From Bacteroidaceae bacterium (GTDB lineage: Bacteria > Bacteroidota > Bacteroidia > Bacteroidales > Bacteroidaceae), in the NCBI GenBank assembly GCA_024699495.1, contig JAILPK010000001.1:1-64000 (forward strand): 64,000 bases of DNA, written 5' to 3'. The position numbers and the translations under genes are program-made. Numbering within the stretch: the stretch's first letter is position 1; the number at the start of each line of letters is the position of its first letter. The notes under the pieces were generated by a model, which ran no database searches, was not told where the DNA came from, and saw only the letters and a program-made list of their open reading frames with translations. Shown piece by piece: positions 9,601-17,651 of this stretch.

Positions 9601-10449
9601 TCCGTCGAACTGAGTCTCGATTGTGGCGCCCTGGCCGTTGCTTGTCAGAGAAAGCTTCGATGCGTCATAAGCGGCATTCACTGTAGCCTTGCCATCGGTG
9701 AATGTGATGTCTTTGCCGTCGAAAGTGGCAGAAGCGATTTCAGAATAATAAAGGAAATGGACGTCGTCAGCTTTCAAATAGTCGTTCTTGTTTCCTTTAC
9801 CAGGCTGTCCGCTTGTAGTGAGAGTGACAAGGGCGTAGGCAGGACGGGTGCCATCGGTAAGATTATAAGTGAATGGGATGGTAATCAACTCCCAGCTACT
9901 GGAAGCGGCGATGCTGGAGTTGTCTGCTTTAGCTACGACCTTTGCCGTCACATTATTGCCCGCAGGATCCTGGAAATAGCCTTCGGTGTGGAGGTTACAG
10001 GATACGGCGGCTCCGTATTGGCAGGATGCCTGAACGTAGAGTTGTATGGCGTCCGGCAGTCCGGTAAATTTTTGGTGGAAGTTAGCGTCATCGGCATTTG
10101 TTTTGTTGTAGTTGCCGGAGGCGTCTGTGGCATTGGTTGACCCCATGTTAATCTGACCGGTTGTCATATTACCTTGTGCCACTATGCCGATGATGCTGCT
10201 GGAATAGATGCGTACGCACGCAGAACCGTTGCTGCCTGGGGCATTCTCGTCAAGTTTCTCAACTTGCTTTTTGCCCATTCCGGCAAACGAACCGCTAGCA
10301 GTCTTGAAAGAATTCCAGTGAGCGGGCTCTTCAAGGTCGGTCCCTACGTTGTCCCACTCTTCGAAATTCCCATTCTGAATCTGATACTGGGCAGAGGCTG
10401 CAAAAGTCAGACCTGCCCATGCGAGAATTGAAGTAATGAACTTTCTCAT
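6640..10449 (-). CDS. Large secreted multidomain protein: two PCMD-type regions, three calycin-like modules, T9SS-like tail
   Basis: 1269 residues. Signal peptide MRKFITSILAWAGLTFAASA; two related N-terminal regions starting IQNGNFEEW (about 24) and VPGGSFESW (about 338), both PCMD-type (putative carbohydrate metabolism domain); after them, Ig-like beta segments of the type LTITVKG...YTVTF; then three calycin-like modules. Two of these (residues 750-913 and 914-1077) are near identical, differing at one residue over 164, and a third diverged copy follows (about 1078-1225). The end (YDMNGRA...LPRGIYIIGGKKV) resembles a type IX sorting tail. Last gene of a three-gene minus-strand operon with a lipoprotein and a beta-barrel. 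Surface location is inferred; no catalytic site was recognised. Confidence 0.8.
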   Translation of the reverse strand: MRKFITSILAWAGLTFAASAQYQIQNGNFEEWDNVGTDLEEPAHWNSFKTASGSFAGMGKKQVEKLDENAPGSNGSACVRIYSSSIIGIVAQGNMTTGQINMGSTNATDASGNYNKTNADDANFHQKFTGLPDAIQLYVQASCQYGAAVSCNLHTEGYFQDPAGNNVTAKVVAKADNSSIAASSSWELITIPFTYNLTDGTRPAYALVTLTTSGQPGKGNKNDYLKADDVHFLYYSEIASATFDGKDITFTDGKATVNAAYDASKLSLTSNGQGATIETQFDGDKTLTITVKGDNISEEPSNQHIYSITFDKNAEGGEGEGEGEDPAEPITTTDGESFFVPGGSFESWKDFCGSTYQTGVGLRQRPGTEPTNWNGSSINQKVSLFPSQKELIENIDGAEAGSHAVRMKNVFVGFGSLGSTAPGFITYGTPWVHAEMNIDNCAGGVYGGVEYNKRPDAIRGYFRRTTGSTGSEQAHVIAYLWSGTFKSTIGSVDGKTSEEAEDNDRAIMGLEEATGDGQLIASMDYTFETTENNEWEVITVPFRYKSDAVPQKMNIIISGADYWNRSNIKDGNMLDADNVQFIFFTDLSNATYDGEPISFEDDAAVLVGTYDENKLSLQPHGISASVEKSYNAGSRVLTITVKGGNYDADESNSRTYTVTFRKPSSELAAVTYNNQAVTINGNKASVDAKYDATLISITAADPAATVETAYDEEKAVLTITVKGVDVASDPTNIHTYAIQFKVDEPVDPVVNPEGGSITLEGTHTYTDNLDVAINGESSGGQQTDITVTFNNGILDLALNNFNLISGEDRLYVGNVHVTGVPYTIKDGVPYATFSKAVNVQITEGDPSIVDASGEPVMWTGPLLGEIPLTLQGKVCEDKLYCIIDIEMLGVGTIHVTFGSDSNWPEIGGGGNPDVNPEGGSITLEGTHTYTDNLDVAINGESSGGQQTDITVTFNNGTLDLALNNFNLISGEDRLYVGNVHVTGVPYTIKDGVPYATFSKAVNVQITEGDPSIVDASGEPVMWTGPLLGEIPLTLQGKVCEDKLYCIIDIEMLGVGTIHVTFGSDSNWPEIGGGGNPDDNPIIATRTYSGKLSVTVNGESSDDSIAEVECIANEDGTFNLELQDFILSVSGDNTPVGNIKLSNITSTEVPDLHYCMYMSSETIKITDGSSEALEPFGPGALWIGPYLGDIPATISGKISPSKLYMIISIYIDKKNILVTFGEDFTDAVTSPIQNAATGAVIYDMNGRARGTKLESLPRGIYIIGGKKVMR
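7219..7710 (-). repeat. 492-bp internal direct repeat, second copy
   Basis: Encodes calycin-like module 914-1077 of the large secreted protein. Nearly identical to 7711-8202, with scattered synonymous changes. Confidence 0.9.
7711..8202 (-). repeat. 492-bp internal direct repeat, first copy
   Basis: Encodes module 750-913 of the same protein. The exact unit length of 164 codons is fixed by the matching ATTTCCGG landmark at 7241 and 7733. Confidence 0.9.
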
Positions 10450-10468
10450 ATAATTTCTGTTTTATTAT

Positions 10469-11254
10469 TTACAATCTGTAAGCCACACCCAGTTTGCAAT
10501 ATATTGGATACATACTAAACTCCACAGTCCTGAAATCGCTGTTGAAGATGCCGCTCAGGCTCCAGTCGAGTCCGGCAAACACATTCATCTGCTTGAATGC
10601 TTTCCAGTCGAACATAAACTGAAGGCCCCAATAGGTAGTCCGCATGTCGTTTTGGAAATCGTATGTGGCGGGGTTGTCGGCGTTGATTTCAATCTTCTGG
10701 CCGGTGGGGTCGCCCTCGCGCAGATAGCCGTCATATACACTTCCCTTAAAGCTTCTGTCCTGCAGATAGGAAATGAATGGTCCGACGCTGATATTCCAAC
10801 GCGGTGAAGCGCGGAAGGTGATTGTGACAGGGATGGTAATGCCTGTCATCTTGGTGTCAGTCTCATCGACGCCAGTGAAGTTCCCCTCCAGATAATTTCC
10901 TCCTTGTGTTATCCCCATACGATAGTTCTTCACACGGGCTTTGGTATGGAATCCTTCGATAAAGAAATGCACACCTGCCTGAAATCCGAAACGGCGCGAG
11001 AACATCTGATAATAATCGGCTCCAAAGGTAAAGCCGCCCAATGGTTTGAATCCGTCTATACTCCGGATCTCGGCGGGGAGAGGTATAGGGGATGTGCCAC
11101 CAAGAACTCCTCCGATGCGGAATATCCATCCGGCGTCATCCAGGCCCTTTGGTCCCCAGGTCTTATACTTGTCCTCACTGTTTTCTGCAGTGGCTGTTGC
11201 AGTCCAGCAGAGAGCCACAGCCATAAGTATCATTTTTGCCGCTTTCATCGACAT
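10469..11254 (-). CDS. Outer-membrane beta-barrel protein (PorT-like fold), unknown function
   Basis: 261 residues with a signal peptide ending near ATATAEN and a body of alternating amphipathic strands ending in an aromatic/hydrophobic strand (CKLGVAYRL), as in small Bacteroidetes outer-membrane barrels. Two ATGs are possible (11254 or 11248); both give the same signal peptide. It sits between a lipoprotein gene (36 bp upstream) and the 1269-aa secreted protein (19 bp downstream), suggesting a cell-surface assembly. No specific family name can be given with confidence. Confidence 0.7.
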   Translation of the reverse strand: MSMKAAKMILMAVALCWTATATAENSEDKYKTWGPKGLDDAGWIFRIGGVLGGTSPIPLPAEIRSIDGFKPLGGFTFGADYYQMFSRRFGFQAGVHFFIEGFHTKARVKNYRMGITQGGNYLEGNFTGVDETDTKMTGITIPVTITFRASPRWNISVGPFISYLQDRSFKGSVYDGYLREGDPTGQKIEINADNPATYDFQNDMRTTYWGLQFMFDWKAFKQMNVFAGLDWSLSGIFNSDFRTVEFSMYPIYCKLGVAYRL

Positions 11255-11290
11255 TTTTCCTTTATTTATTTTAAATATTAAATTACTTGT

Positions 11291-12865
11291 TTAGTATTCG
11301 CACTCCAACGTCACGTTGTCAATCCAAAGAGTGCTCCAGATAGCGCCTTCGAAATAAGCTCCTTGAATACTGGATGAGAAGACGACAGCTGTGTTGTAGA
11401 GCTCATTTTCCACGTCTTCACGAGATATCTCTGAGTTGTATTGTATTTCCAATGAGAATGGCACCCATTCGCTCCCGGACTTGTCTATCTGACTGTGGTC
11501 TATGCGTGCCAACCCGGCAATATGTGGGCTGGTCAGGATGTCATCTCCAAAGAGCTGGACTTTATTTCCATCACTGTCAATGTTTCGGTAAACGACAACG
11601 TAGATGTCGCAGATGTCCTGGCTGTTTGCAACCGGATTTCCGTTTTTGTCCTGATAGATTTCACCCGGACGGAACTTGTAATAGCCCTTGAGCAACTGTG
11701 GCTTGTGAGCAAACGGTAGTCCCATTTGAGTTGCTTTAAGAGCATCTTTAAGAGCATTGGCTACATCGAATGTCCCAACGAAGAGATTGCCGGCTGCGAT
11801 CCGCATATTTACCATTTTACCGAAACCGCCTGTGTCGCTGGTTGTCAGTTTTACACATGACCCGCCGTCAACGCCGTCGCCTTCGGAGGGCACCGTGGGA
11901 TATTGCAAAGGCGTGGCCGAACTGACGCTCAGCTGGAAACCGGGATTTCCGGTTGACCACCATTCGCCGCTGGATGCATTATGTTCATTCCATTCGTAGT
12001 ATCTGTTGCCGCTATTCAGCTGATAGTCGTCAAAAGAGAATCGGAATACTGTGGAATAAGCTATTGACAATGCGGGGAAATTCAAATCTAATTTGCTTGT
12101 CTCAGAGCTTGCTGCAACTGTGAATTCCTGTTCGGTCAAGACTAATGGATTACCATTTACTGAGCCATATAGCTTGCCGCTATAGAGTGCCTGATCGCTG
12201 CTTTGGCCCTCAAAATTAAGAATCACATCTCCCACCTGAGGGATTGACATCGTCATATTCAGTGTCATCAGGGCGCCAGTAACCTGTCCTTCGACGGTAA
12301 GCGGCAGCGGAGCCAGATCTTCGTTGACAGACACCAGCGAGGTATAAGAACTGACGGTTCCATCGCCGGAAACGGGTATGCTGCTAACTGTAAAGCCGGC
12401 TACCACGAGGCTGTCTGTTGAGATTGTGGGCGCTTCTTTGTGCTGAATCTGCAGAGAATAAATTCTGTTCCATGCTCCGTCTTCGCTGGTCACCCGAAAG
12501 CGATATATTGTGTCACCGGCTAAATTCAGGTTAATTTTGAATGTGTTGTTGCCGACGTTGTTCAGGCTGGTTGTTGTTGCGTCGTCGTGAAGCAGAACAA
12601 TAGAAGCCCCGGGAGTGATGACAATGGAAACGGGCACAATCCCGACATTTGCATTGTAGCGGGTAAGGAACTGTATGTCAGTCTGTGCAGAAGGCACTTG
12701 ATACATCGTGTCATAATCATGGAAGAAAATCTCTCTGGGATTGTCAAAATGCACCCAGCATTGTTCGATGTCGCATTCGGCGTTGGCTGGTTCTTCTCCA
12801 GTGCAAGAAGAAAGGCATGATAGCCCTATAAGGGGCATTAACAAGGGTAATAGTTTTTTATTCAT
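11291..12865 (-). CDS. PCMD-domain lipoprotein
   Basis: 524 residues. Type II signal peptide with lipobox LSSC (Cys21). Residues about 30-150 form Ig-like strands; about 155-260 resemble a calycin-like module (VEGQVTGALMTLNMTMS, VILNFEG); the C-terminal half has PCMD features (FRFSFDDYQ, WWSTGNPGF, a GSCVKLTT strand, LLKGYYKFRPGE, and the terminal TLWIDNVTLE). PCMD proteins are usually encoded in Bacteroidetes surface glycan loci, but no SusC/SusD pair or glycosidase lies here. First gene of the three-gene operon, preceded by a good promoter element. Confidence 0.8.
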   Translation of the reverse strand: MNKKLLPLLMPLIGLSCLSSCTGEEPANAECDIEQCWVHFDNPREIFFHDYDTMYQVPSAQTDIQFLTRYNANVGIVPVSIVITPGASIVLLHDDATTTSLNNVGNNTFKINLNLAGDTIYRFRVTSEDGAWNRIYSLQIQHKEAPTISTDSLVVAGFTVSSIPVSGDGTVSSYTSLVSVNEDLAPLPLTVEGQVTGALMTLNMTMSIPQVGDVILNFEGQSSDQALYSGKLYGSVNGNPLVLTEQEFTVAASSETSKLDLNFPALSIAYSTVFRFSFDDYQLNSGNRYYEWNEHNASSGEWWSTGNPGFQLSVSSATPLQYPTVPSEGDGVDGGSCVKLTTSDTGGFGKMVNMRIAAGNLFVGTFDVANALKDALKATQMGLPFAHKPQLLKGYYKFRPGEIYQDKNGNPVANSQDICDIYVVVYRNIDSDGNKVQLFGDDILTSPHIAGLARIDHSQIDKSGSEWVPFSLEIQYNSEISREDVENELYNTAVVFSSSIQGAYFEGAIWSTLWIDNVTLECEY

Positions 12866-12889
12866 AAGCAGTTAAGAACTTTTCAGCCG

Positions 12890-12897
12890 CAAAAGTA
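12890..12897 (-). promoter_or_regulatory. Promoter -7 element of the PCMD operon
   Basis: TACTTTTG on the minus strand, about 25 bp upstream of the lipoprotein start. A TTTG lies 27 bp further upstream (12925-12928), longer than usual spacing. Confidence 0.55.
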
Positions 12898-13042
12898 CAA
12901 AAAAAAAATAAACCAAGGCTTACTCAAAGGAGAGAATATCGGTAAAAAGCCTTTTTACCATTTCTCCGCTCTTTTTTCATTTCCTAAATACCGATGAAAC
13001 GGCCCTTTTTTGCATTCTTTGCTAAAAAGGGCAAGTGGCGTT

Positions 13043-13783
13043 TTACTCTACTGTTGCCTTACGGATATAGATGTCTTCGAGCGGACGGTCGTCCTTGTCT
13101 GTAGGCTTCGATTGTATTGTTTTAACCACATTCATCCCTTCAATGACATGGCCAAATACGGTGTAAGTGCCATCCAGATGCGGCGAGCCTCCGTTGAGCA
13201 GATAGTCATCCCACATCTCGTGGTCCATCTCTATGCCCTGTTCCTCCAGAGCGGCCCGCTGTTTGCCCAGGCTGTTCTTTCCCCAGGAACGTCCATATAC
13301 TATATAGAACTGCGAGCCGGACGAGCGCATCTCCGGGTTCACGTCGTCTGCTTCTCTTGCGGCTGCAACCGCGCCGCGCACATGATAGAGCCAGGGCAGA
13401 TTAAATTCTGCCGGCAATTCATATCCAGGGCCTCCGTCGCCCAGCGGTTTGTCATGAGATGGGCTTTTTACGATGCTGTCTCCCTGCTCACTTAGGGTTA
13501 TCCTGCTGTCTGGGTCTCCACTCTGAATCATAAAATCCTTGATAACACGATGGAAGAGCAGGCCATCGTAATAGCCTTTACGGACTAACTTCACAAAATT
13601 GTCACGATGGCGCGGCGTCTCATCGCTAAGTGAGATGCGGATCACTCCGGCATTAGTCTCCATTCTGACCACAGTCTCTTTCCTCTTGGCCTCGCAATTC
13701 GGGGTTATGCAGACAAGGAGAATCAGGGCGGCAAGGAGCCTGAGGAATCCACTTTTTTGGTATTCAGATGTAGATTGTTGCAT
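13043..13783 (-). CDS. Cyclophilin-type peptidyl-prolyl cis-trans isomerase, exported
   Basis: 246 residues. N-terminal hydrophobic export signal (about 13-30), then a cyclophilin domain: LLFHRVIKDFMIQSGDP, the catalytic Arg in FHRV, SSGSQFYIVYG and VFGHVIEGMNVV. It probably assists folding of exported proteins in the periplasm. The insert between the FYIVYG strand and the VFGHV strand is longer than in short cyclophilins. A TAAATTTG promoter element precedes it, divergent from sppA. Confidence 0.92.
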   Translation of the reverse strand: MQQSTSEYQKSGFLRLLAALILLVCITPNCEAKRKETVVRMETNAGVIRISLSDETPRHRDNFVKLVRKGYYDGLLFHRVIKDFMIQSGDPDSRITLSEQGDSIVKSPSHDKPLGDGGPGYELPAEFNLPWLYHVRGAVAAAREADDVNPEMRSSGSQFYIVYGRSWGKNSLGKQRAALEEQGIEMDHEMWDDYLLNGGSPHLDGTYTVFGHVIEGMNVVKTIQSKPTDKDDRPLEDIYIRKATVE

Positions 13784-13804
13784 ATTTTACGTGTTTCAAG
13801 GCCA

Positions 13805-13838
13805 CAAATTTAGTCATTAATAAGGAATGATGTGCAAC
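13805..13838 (-). promoter_or_regulatory. Promoter of the cyclophilin gene
   Basis: Minus-strand TAAATTTG (13805-13812) with GTTG (13835-13838) 22 bp upstream, close to the Bacteroidetes consensus. Confidence 0.5.
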
Positions 13839-13851
13839 TTTTGCAAATAAT

Positions 13852-13884
13852 ATTGCGTCATAATTATAAAAAAACGTAACTTTG
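13852..13884 (+). promoter_or_regulatory. Promoter of sppA
   Basis: ATTG at 13852-13855 and TAACTTTG at 13877-13884, spacing 21 bp. It overlaps the beginning of the longest open frame (TTG at 13882), which rules out that start. Confidence 0.7.
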
Positions 13885-13929
13885 TCGCGCAATCTTCACT
13901 TAGAAACAACATTAATTCTTATAGATAAT

Positions 13930-15747
13930 ATGAAAGGTTTTCTTAAAATTGTCTTTGGCACCATGGTGGGAATCGGGCTATGGTGTGTCTTGTCTTTCCT
14001 GATTTTTATTATCAGCCTTGTCGGGATGTCTGCAAGCGAATCTTCCACTGCAACCGTCCGCAAAGGGTCCGTGATGCGTGTCAATCTCACCGGTGCGCTG
14101 GAAGAGCGTTCGGGCGAAGTGGATCCGTTAACAATGATTATGGGCAGTGTGGAAGCCCCCTTAGGCCTTGACCGGCTCAAGGAAGCTATCGATGAAGCTG
14201 CCAAAAACGACAATGTTGAGGGCATATATCTTGAAGTGGACCGCTTTATGGGCAGTTCGCCTGCCACGCTTCAAGAACTTCGTCAGGCTCTTCTGCAGTT
14301 TAAGAAGGAATCCGGCAAATGGATTGTGAGCTACGGTGACGAATACACTCAGCCGGCTTATTATCTTTGCAGTGTTGCAGACCAGATTGCCATGAATCCC
14401 GAGGGAATGGTGGATTGGCATGGTCTGGCTTCGTTGCCGATGTTCATGACCGACGCGGCAAAGAAGTTGGGTGTTAAGTTTCAGGTGTTCAAGGTCGGAA
14501 CTTACAAGAGCGCCGTGGAGCCATATATCCTCACACAGATGAGTGATGCCAACCGTGAGCAGGTGACGTCATATCTCTCGTCCGTTTGGGGCAATATGGT
14601 AAAAGAAATCGGGGCGAGCCGTAAGATCTCAGAAGAAAAACTTAATCAACTGGCCGACTCTGCAATAGGGTGGAGCAAGCAAAACGTGATTGTTGAAGCG
14701 GGGTTGATAGACTCTCTTTATTATCTTGACCAGTTTAAGGCCAGTTTGCGTAAACGCCTCGACCTCAAGGAGGGAAAGGAGATCCGCTTTGTTACTCCTG
14801 ACGACGTCTTGGCAGCAGCAGAACAAGATTCAAAAGATGATAAAATCGCAGTTTATTACGCTGTCGGCGAAATTATTGATGCCGAGCCTGAGGGAATCGG
14901 ATCTTTGCAGGGCGCTTCAAACATCGTCACTATGCCAACTATCCGCGAGCTTCAGAAACTGCGCAAGGACGACGATGTGAAAGCCGTGGTTCTCCGTGTC
15001 AACTCACCAGGTGGAAGTGCTTTTGCCTCAGAACAGATATGGCGTGAGATTCAGTTGCTGAAGGCAGAGAAGCCAGTGGTCGTCAGCATGGGCGGAATGG
15101 CTGCAAGCGGTGGCTATTACATTAGCTGCGGCGCAGATAAGATTGTGGCTGAGCCCACCACTTTGACCGGTTCCATCGGTATTTTCGGCCTCATTCCAGA
15201 GGCTTCCGAACTGCTTGAGGACAAGGTAGGTCTCCATTTCGACGTGGTTAAGACTAACCGTCTTGCAGATATGGGCGGAGCAGCTGTGATGGGACTTCCT
15301 TCGCGTGCGTTCAATGCAGACGAGTGCGCTTTGATACAGAATTATATTGAACGCGGTTATGACACCTTTATCTCACGTGTAAGTGCGGGCAGAGGAATCA
15401 GCAAGGATAGCGTCAATGTGATAGGTCAGGGACGAGTGTGGACAGGCGAGCAGGCCATCGGCCTCGGTCTTGTTGACCAGCTTGGCACTTTGGAGGATGC
15501 TGTTGCTGAGGCTGCCAAACTGGCAAAGCTGGAGGATGACAAATATTCCACAGCCATATATCCTGCCGAAAAGCCTTGGTTTGAAACTATGATGGAAGAT
15601 AAGAAGGAGAGCTATTTCGACGAGCAGCTCCGTGTCCATCTCGGCTCAATGTATCCCTTCGTTCAGGCCTTGGAGATTATGTCCAGACCAGCCAGTCTTC
15701 GCAGTTGTGTCTATGCGCGCCTGCCCTACGAAATGAATATCAGATAA
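13930..15747 (+). CDS. sppA: Signal peptide peptidase SppA, 67K type
   Basis: 605-residue membrane-anchored serine protease that degrades cleaved signal peptides at the inner membrane. One N-terminal membrane segment (about 12-33), then two tandem S49 domains. Catalytic dyad visible: Lys193 in TYKSAVEP (first half) and Ser393 in GGMAASGGYY (second half), the long-form arrangement. The ATG at 13930 follows a promoter by about 45 bp; the longer frame starting at 13882 overlaps the promoter and would bury the membrane anchor. No lpxK follows; a 918-bp gene-free region does. Confidence 0.95.
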   Translation: MKGFLKIVFGTMVGIGLWCVLSFLIFIISLVGMSASESSTATVRKGSVMRVNLTGALEERSGEVDPLTMIMGSVEAPLGLDRLKEAIDEAAKNDNVEGIYLEVDRFMGSSPATLQELRQALLQFKKESGKWIVSYGDEYTQPAYYLCSVADQIAMNPEGMVDWHGLASLPMFMTDAAKKLGVKFQVFKVGTYKSAVEPYILTQMSDANREQVTSYLSSVWGNMVKEIGASRKISEEKLNQLADSAIGWSKQNVIVEAGLIDSLYYLDQFKASLRKRLDLKEGKEIRFVTPDDVLAAAEQDSKDDKIAVYYAVGEIIDAEPEGIGSLQGASNIVTMPTIRELQKLRKDDDVKAVVLRVNSPGGSAFASEQIWREIQLLKAEKPVVVSMGGMAASGGYYISCGADKIVAEPTTLTGSIGIFGLIPEASELLEDKVGLHFDVVKTNRLADMGGAAVMGLPSRAFNADECALIQNYIERGYDTFISRVSAGRGISKDSVNVIGQGRVWTGEQAIGLGLVDQLGTLEDAVAEAAKLAKLEDDKYSTAIYPAEKPWFETMMEDKKESYFDEQLRVHLGSMYPFVQALEIMSRPASLRSCVYARLPYEMNIR

Positions 15748-15813
15748 CGCAAACAGCAGAAGCAGATGATATAGCAGATGGGTATTTACAAATGCTAATC
15801 TGCTAATCAGAAC

Positions 15814-15918
15814 AGCCCCAATCGGTCGTTACCTCATACCAGACGCATGCATTTTCTCTGGCTTCTTTTTAAGCCAAGATGTGTTTGCGTAGGCATCAGT
15901 AAATGACCGATTGGGGCT
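15814..15918. repeat. 105-bp long imperfect hairpin
   Basis: Outer arms AGCCCCAATCGGTC (15814-15827) and its exact reverse complement (15905-15918). Inner arms pair imperfectly (TTAC/GTAA, ACGCA/TGCGT) up to an apical stem TGGCTT-CTTTTT-AAGCCA (15859-15876). No flanking target duplication is visible. Confidence 0.85.
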
Positions 15919-16042
15919 TGTCTTAAATCTTTACTTGCCAAATGTGGTCTTTCACCCTATTTGCAGCCTCCTTAGGACCTGCATTATTAGAGTGAAACAG
16001 TTGCATAATATGCTATTCTCATATTCACGAGCCAAAGGCTTT

Positions 16043-16130
16043 AAATACATCAAGTGACAGAAGCAAATACATCAAGGTGTATTTGTGAAAACATCAAGGT
16101 GTATTTGTAAATACATCAAGGTGTATTTGT
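16043..16130. repeat. Four tandem 22-bp palindromic repeats
   Basis: Units 16043-16064 (degenerate in its second half), 16065-16086, 16087-16108 and 16109-16130. Units two and four are identical. Each full unit contains ACATCAAGGTGT with AAATACA at the left and TGTATTT at the right, so each can form its own small hairpin. Confidence 0.9.
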
Positions 16131-16342
16131 CTGTAACCCTGCATGTTTTTCCAAGCGTCGTATTTTGTTTATTAACAGCTGTTTAGGTTAAGATGGCAGT
16201 GTGTGCCGATTTAATCGCTTCTTTCTGTTAATCCCCGCAGAGAAATTGCTCCTATGTTGTAGAATACAACACTCGACTGCGATAACTAAATAAGTGTACT
16301 TGTGTAGAAATTATCACAAACCTATTAAGCAGTGCCTAAGAA

Positions 16343-16510
16343 ATAATGTTAAGTAGGCAGAGTACCATAAATAATGCTTAGTAAGCTATGTCTCAAATAG
16401 AAGGCTTAGCAGGCAGCCTTACAGATATAATGCTTAGTTGGCGGCTTTACAGAAATAATGCTTAGTTGGCGGCGCCTCAGACAGAAGACTTAGTGGGCGC
16501 TTTTACACAT
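16343..16510. repeat. Six tandem 28-bp degenerate repeats
   Basis: Units begin at 16343, 16371, 16399, 16427, 16455 and 16483, exact period 28. Each carries a CTTAG or TTAAG core; units four and five share ATAATGCTTAGTTGGCGGC. A partial seventh unit may precede. No spacers, so this is a minisatellite and not a CRISPR array. Confidence 0.9.
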
Positions 16511-16665
16511 TATTATATATAGGGGGTAGGGAGAAAATCCCTTTTGTGGTGAGCGCGACAAACTCTGTGTTTGACCCGCGCAACAACTGCAATGCTGAGG
16601 CCAAAAGATTGCATTTTCGGCCCTTAAGCATATTCAGGATAAAATTTAGGGAATGGTCTGATGGC

Positions 16666-17646
16666 CTAATGAATCATGCGATTACATTCTATGTTTGATG
16701 GAACGGCCTCGGGATGTTCACGGATAAAACTCTCGATATGGCGAACTCGCTTGGGGGCAAGTATTTCATCCACAGCGATAAGAATGCCCGTTTCTTCAAC
16801 GTCTCCAAAACCATAATTGATGGCCGTTCCAAACATCCTCATAGTTGGTGAGAGGCCCATGTAGGCGTTAACTAACGGTGGAATGTTGTATCCGCGTCGC
16901 CGAACTTCAGCATTCAGAATCTTGTAATCCTCATGGAAAGACTCCTCATTAAACAGTTGGGCGAGTTGGGCGGGATCAGACTCAATCTCAAGCGGTTTGG
17001 TAGGTATAATCAGGTTGTCGGGGTCTCCGAAATGTTTCTTCAGGAAGAAGAGTATCATGTCTCGGGCCTCGCGGTCATAGGAGGGATACATTGTCATCTT
17101 CCCGAAATAGTATTTGATTTGCGGTCGCACCACAGTCAGGGCTCCGAGTCCGTCAAACAGGTTGTCAAGGGCAAAGAGTCCCTTGGTACTGGTCTTTGAG
17201 CTCTGGTATTCAAGAGTTACCCAGCTGCGTCCGAGTTCCACGATATAAGGTAGGTAATCACGTATAAAGCGGTCGGAGAAGTGAAACATGTGTGATGTGG
17301 CCAGAATAGGCTGCCCCTTCTCATCAAACTTGCAGTCTGTGCCGAGCAGGTAGCGGTAACCTCCGAGAATGCGCTCCTCCACGGGGTCCCACACGATAAG
17401 CTGGCGATAGGGATTTTCCATGGTGTCGAACTCGTCAATATCCATTGATTTGCCGGTCCCGCCGCCGGCAGCCCGAAACGCTTCCTCGCGGAGGCGTCCG
17501 ATTTCCCGCATCACGTTTGGCGCATTGTGTGCAGTGACTATGTAAATCTCGTTGTGGCTTTTGTTGGTTGAACGCAGTCGGCGTTCCTCTGTAAGCTCTT
17601 GTTTCAGGTCGCTAAGCGCGACGGGAGGTATTATAGTTTCTTCCAT
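16666..17646 (-). CDS. glsB: Glycine N-acyltransferase-like protein (glycine lipid synthesis)
   Basis: 326 residues of the GNAT-like ornithine/glycine N-acyltransferase (OlsB/GlsB, 'hemolysin') family. In Bacteroides GlsB transfers a 3-hydroxyacyl chain to glycine, the first step to glycine lipids. Seen here: LREEAFRAAGGGTGKSMDIDEFD, the YRQLIVWD...ILGGYRY strand pair, and VELGRSWV, which are typical family landmarks. The start is 5 bp after the glsA stop, and the two together form the two-gene pathway. The amino-acid substrate is inferred from the Bacteroidetes pairing; ornithine cannot be excluded from sequence. Confidence 0.85.
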   Translation of the reverse strand: MEETIIPPVALSDLKQELTEERRLRSTNKSHNEIYIVTAHNAPNVMREIGRLREEAFRAAGGGTGKSMDIDEFDTMENPYRQLIVWDPVEERILGGYRYLLGTDCKFDEKGQPILATSHMFHFSDRFIRDYLPYIVELGRSWVTLEYQSSKTSTKGLFALDNLFDGLGALTVVRPQIKYYFGKMTMYPSYDREARDMILFFLKKHFGDPDNLIIPTKPLEIESDPAQLAQLFNEESFHEDYKILNAEVRRRGYNIPPLVNAYMGLSPTMRMFGTAINYGFGDVEETGILIAVDEILAPKRVRHIESFIREHPEAVPSNIECNRMIH

Positions 17647-17651
17647 AGTCC

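Larger units (their letters stand above)
15748..16665. other. 918-bp gene-free region with hairpin and tandem repeats
   Basis: No convincing coding region on either strand between the 3' ends of sppA and glsB. It holds a 105-bp imperfect hairpin, an array of four 22-bp units, an array of six 28-bp units, and otherwise AT-rich sequence. It is bounded by converging genes, so it is not a promoter region for either neighbour. Confidence 0.8.

Noticed and set aside
12942..12960. Palindrome GGTAAAAAG/CTTTTTACC as an operator or terminator
   Set aside because: Stem is A/T-rich with a 1-nt loop and no T run in the needed direction; chance cannot be excluded.
13002..13032. Terminator of the cyclophilin gene
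   Set aside because: GCCCTTTTT/AAAAAGGGC can pair, but the loop is 13 nt and no T run follows on the minus strand.
13882..13929. Upstream extension of sppA
   Set aside because: It begins at a TTG inside the -7 promoter element; ATG 13930 gives the proper membrane anchor.
16043..16510. CRISPR array
   Set aside because: The 22-bp and 28-bp units are directly adjacent without spacers and no cas gene is present.
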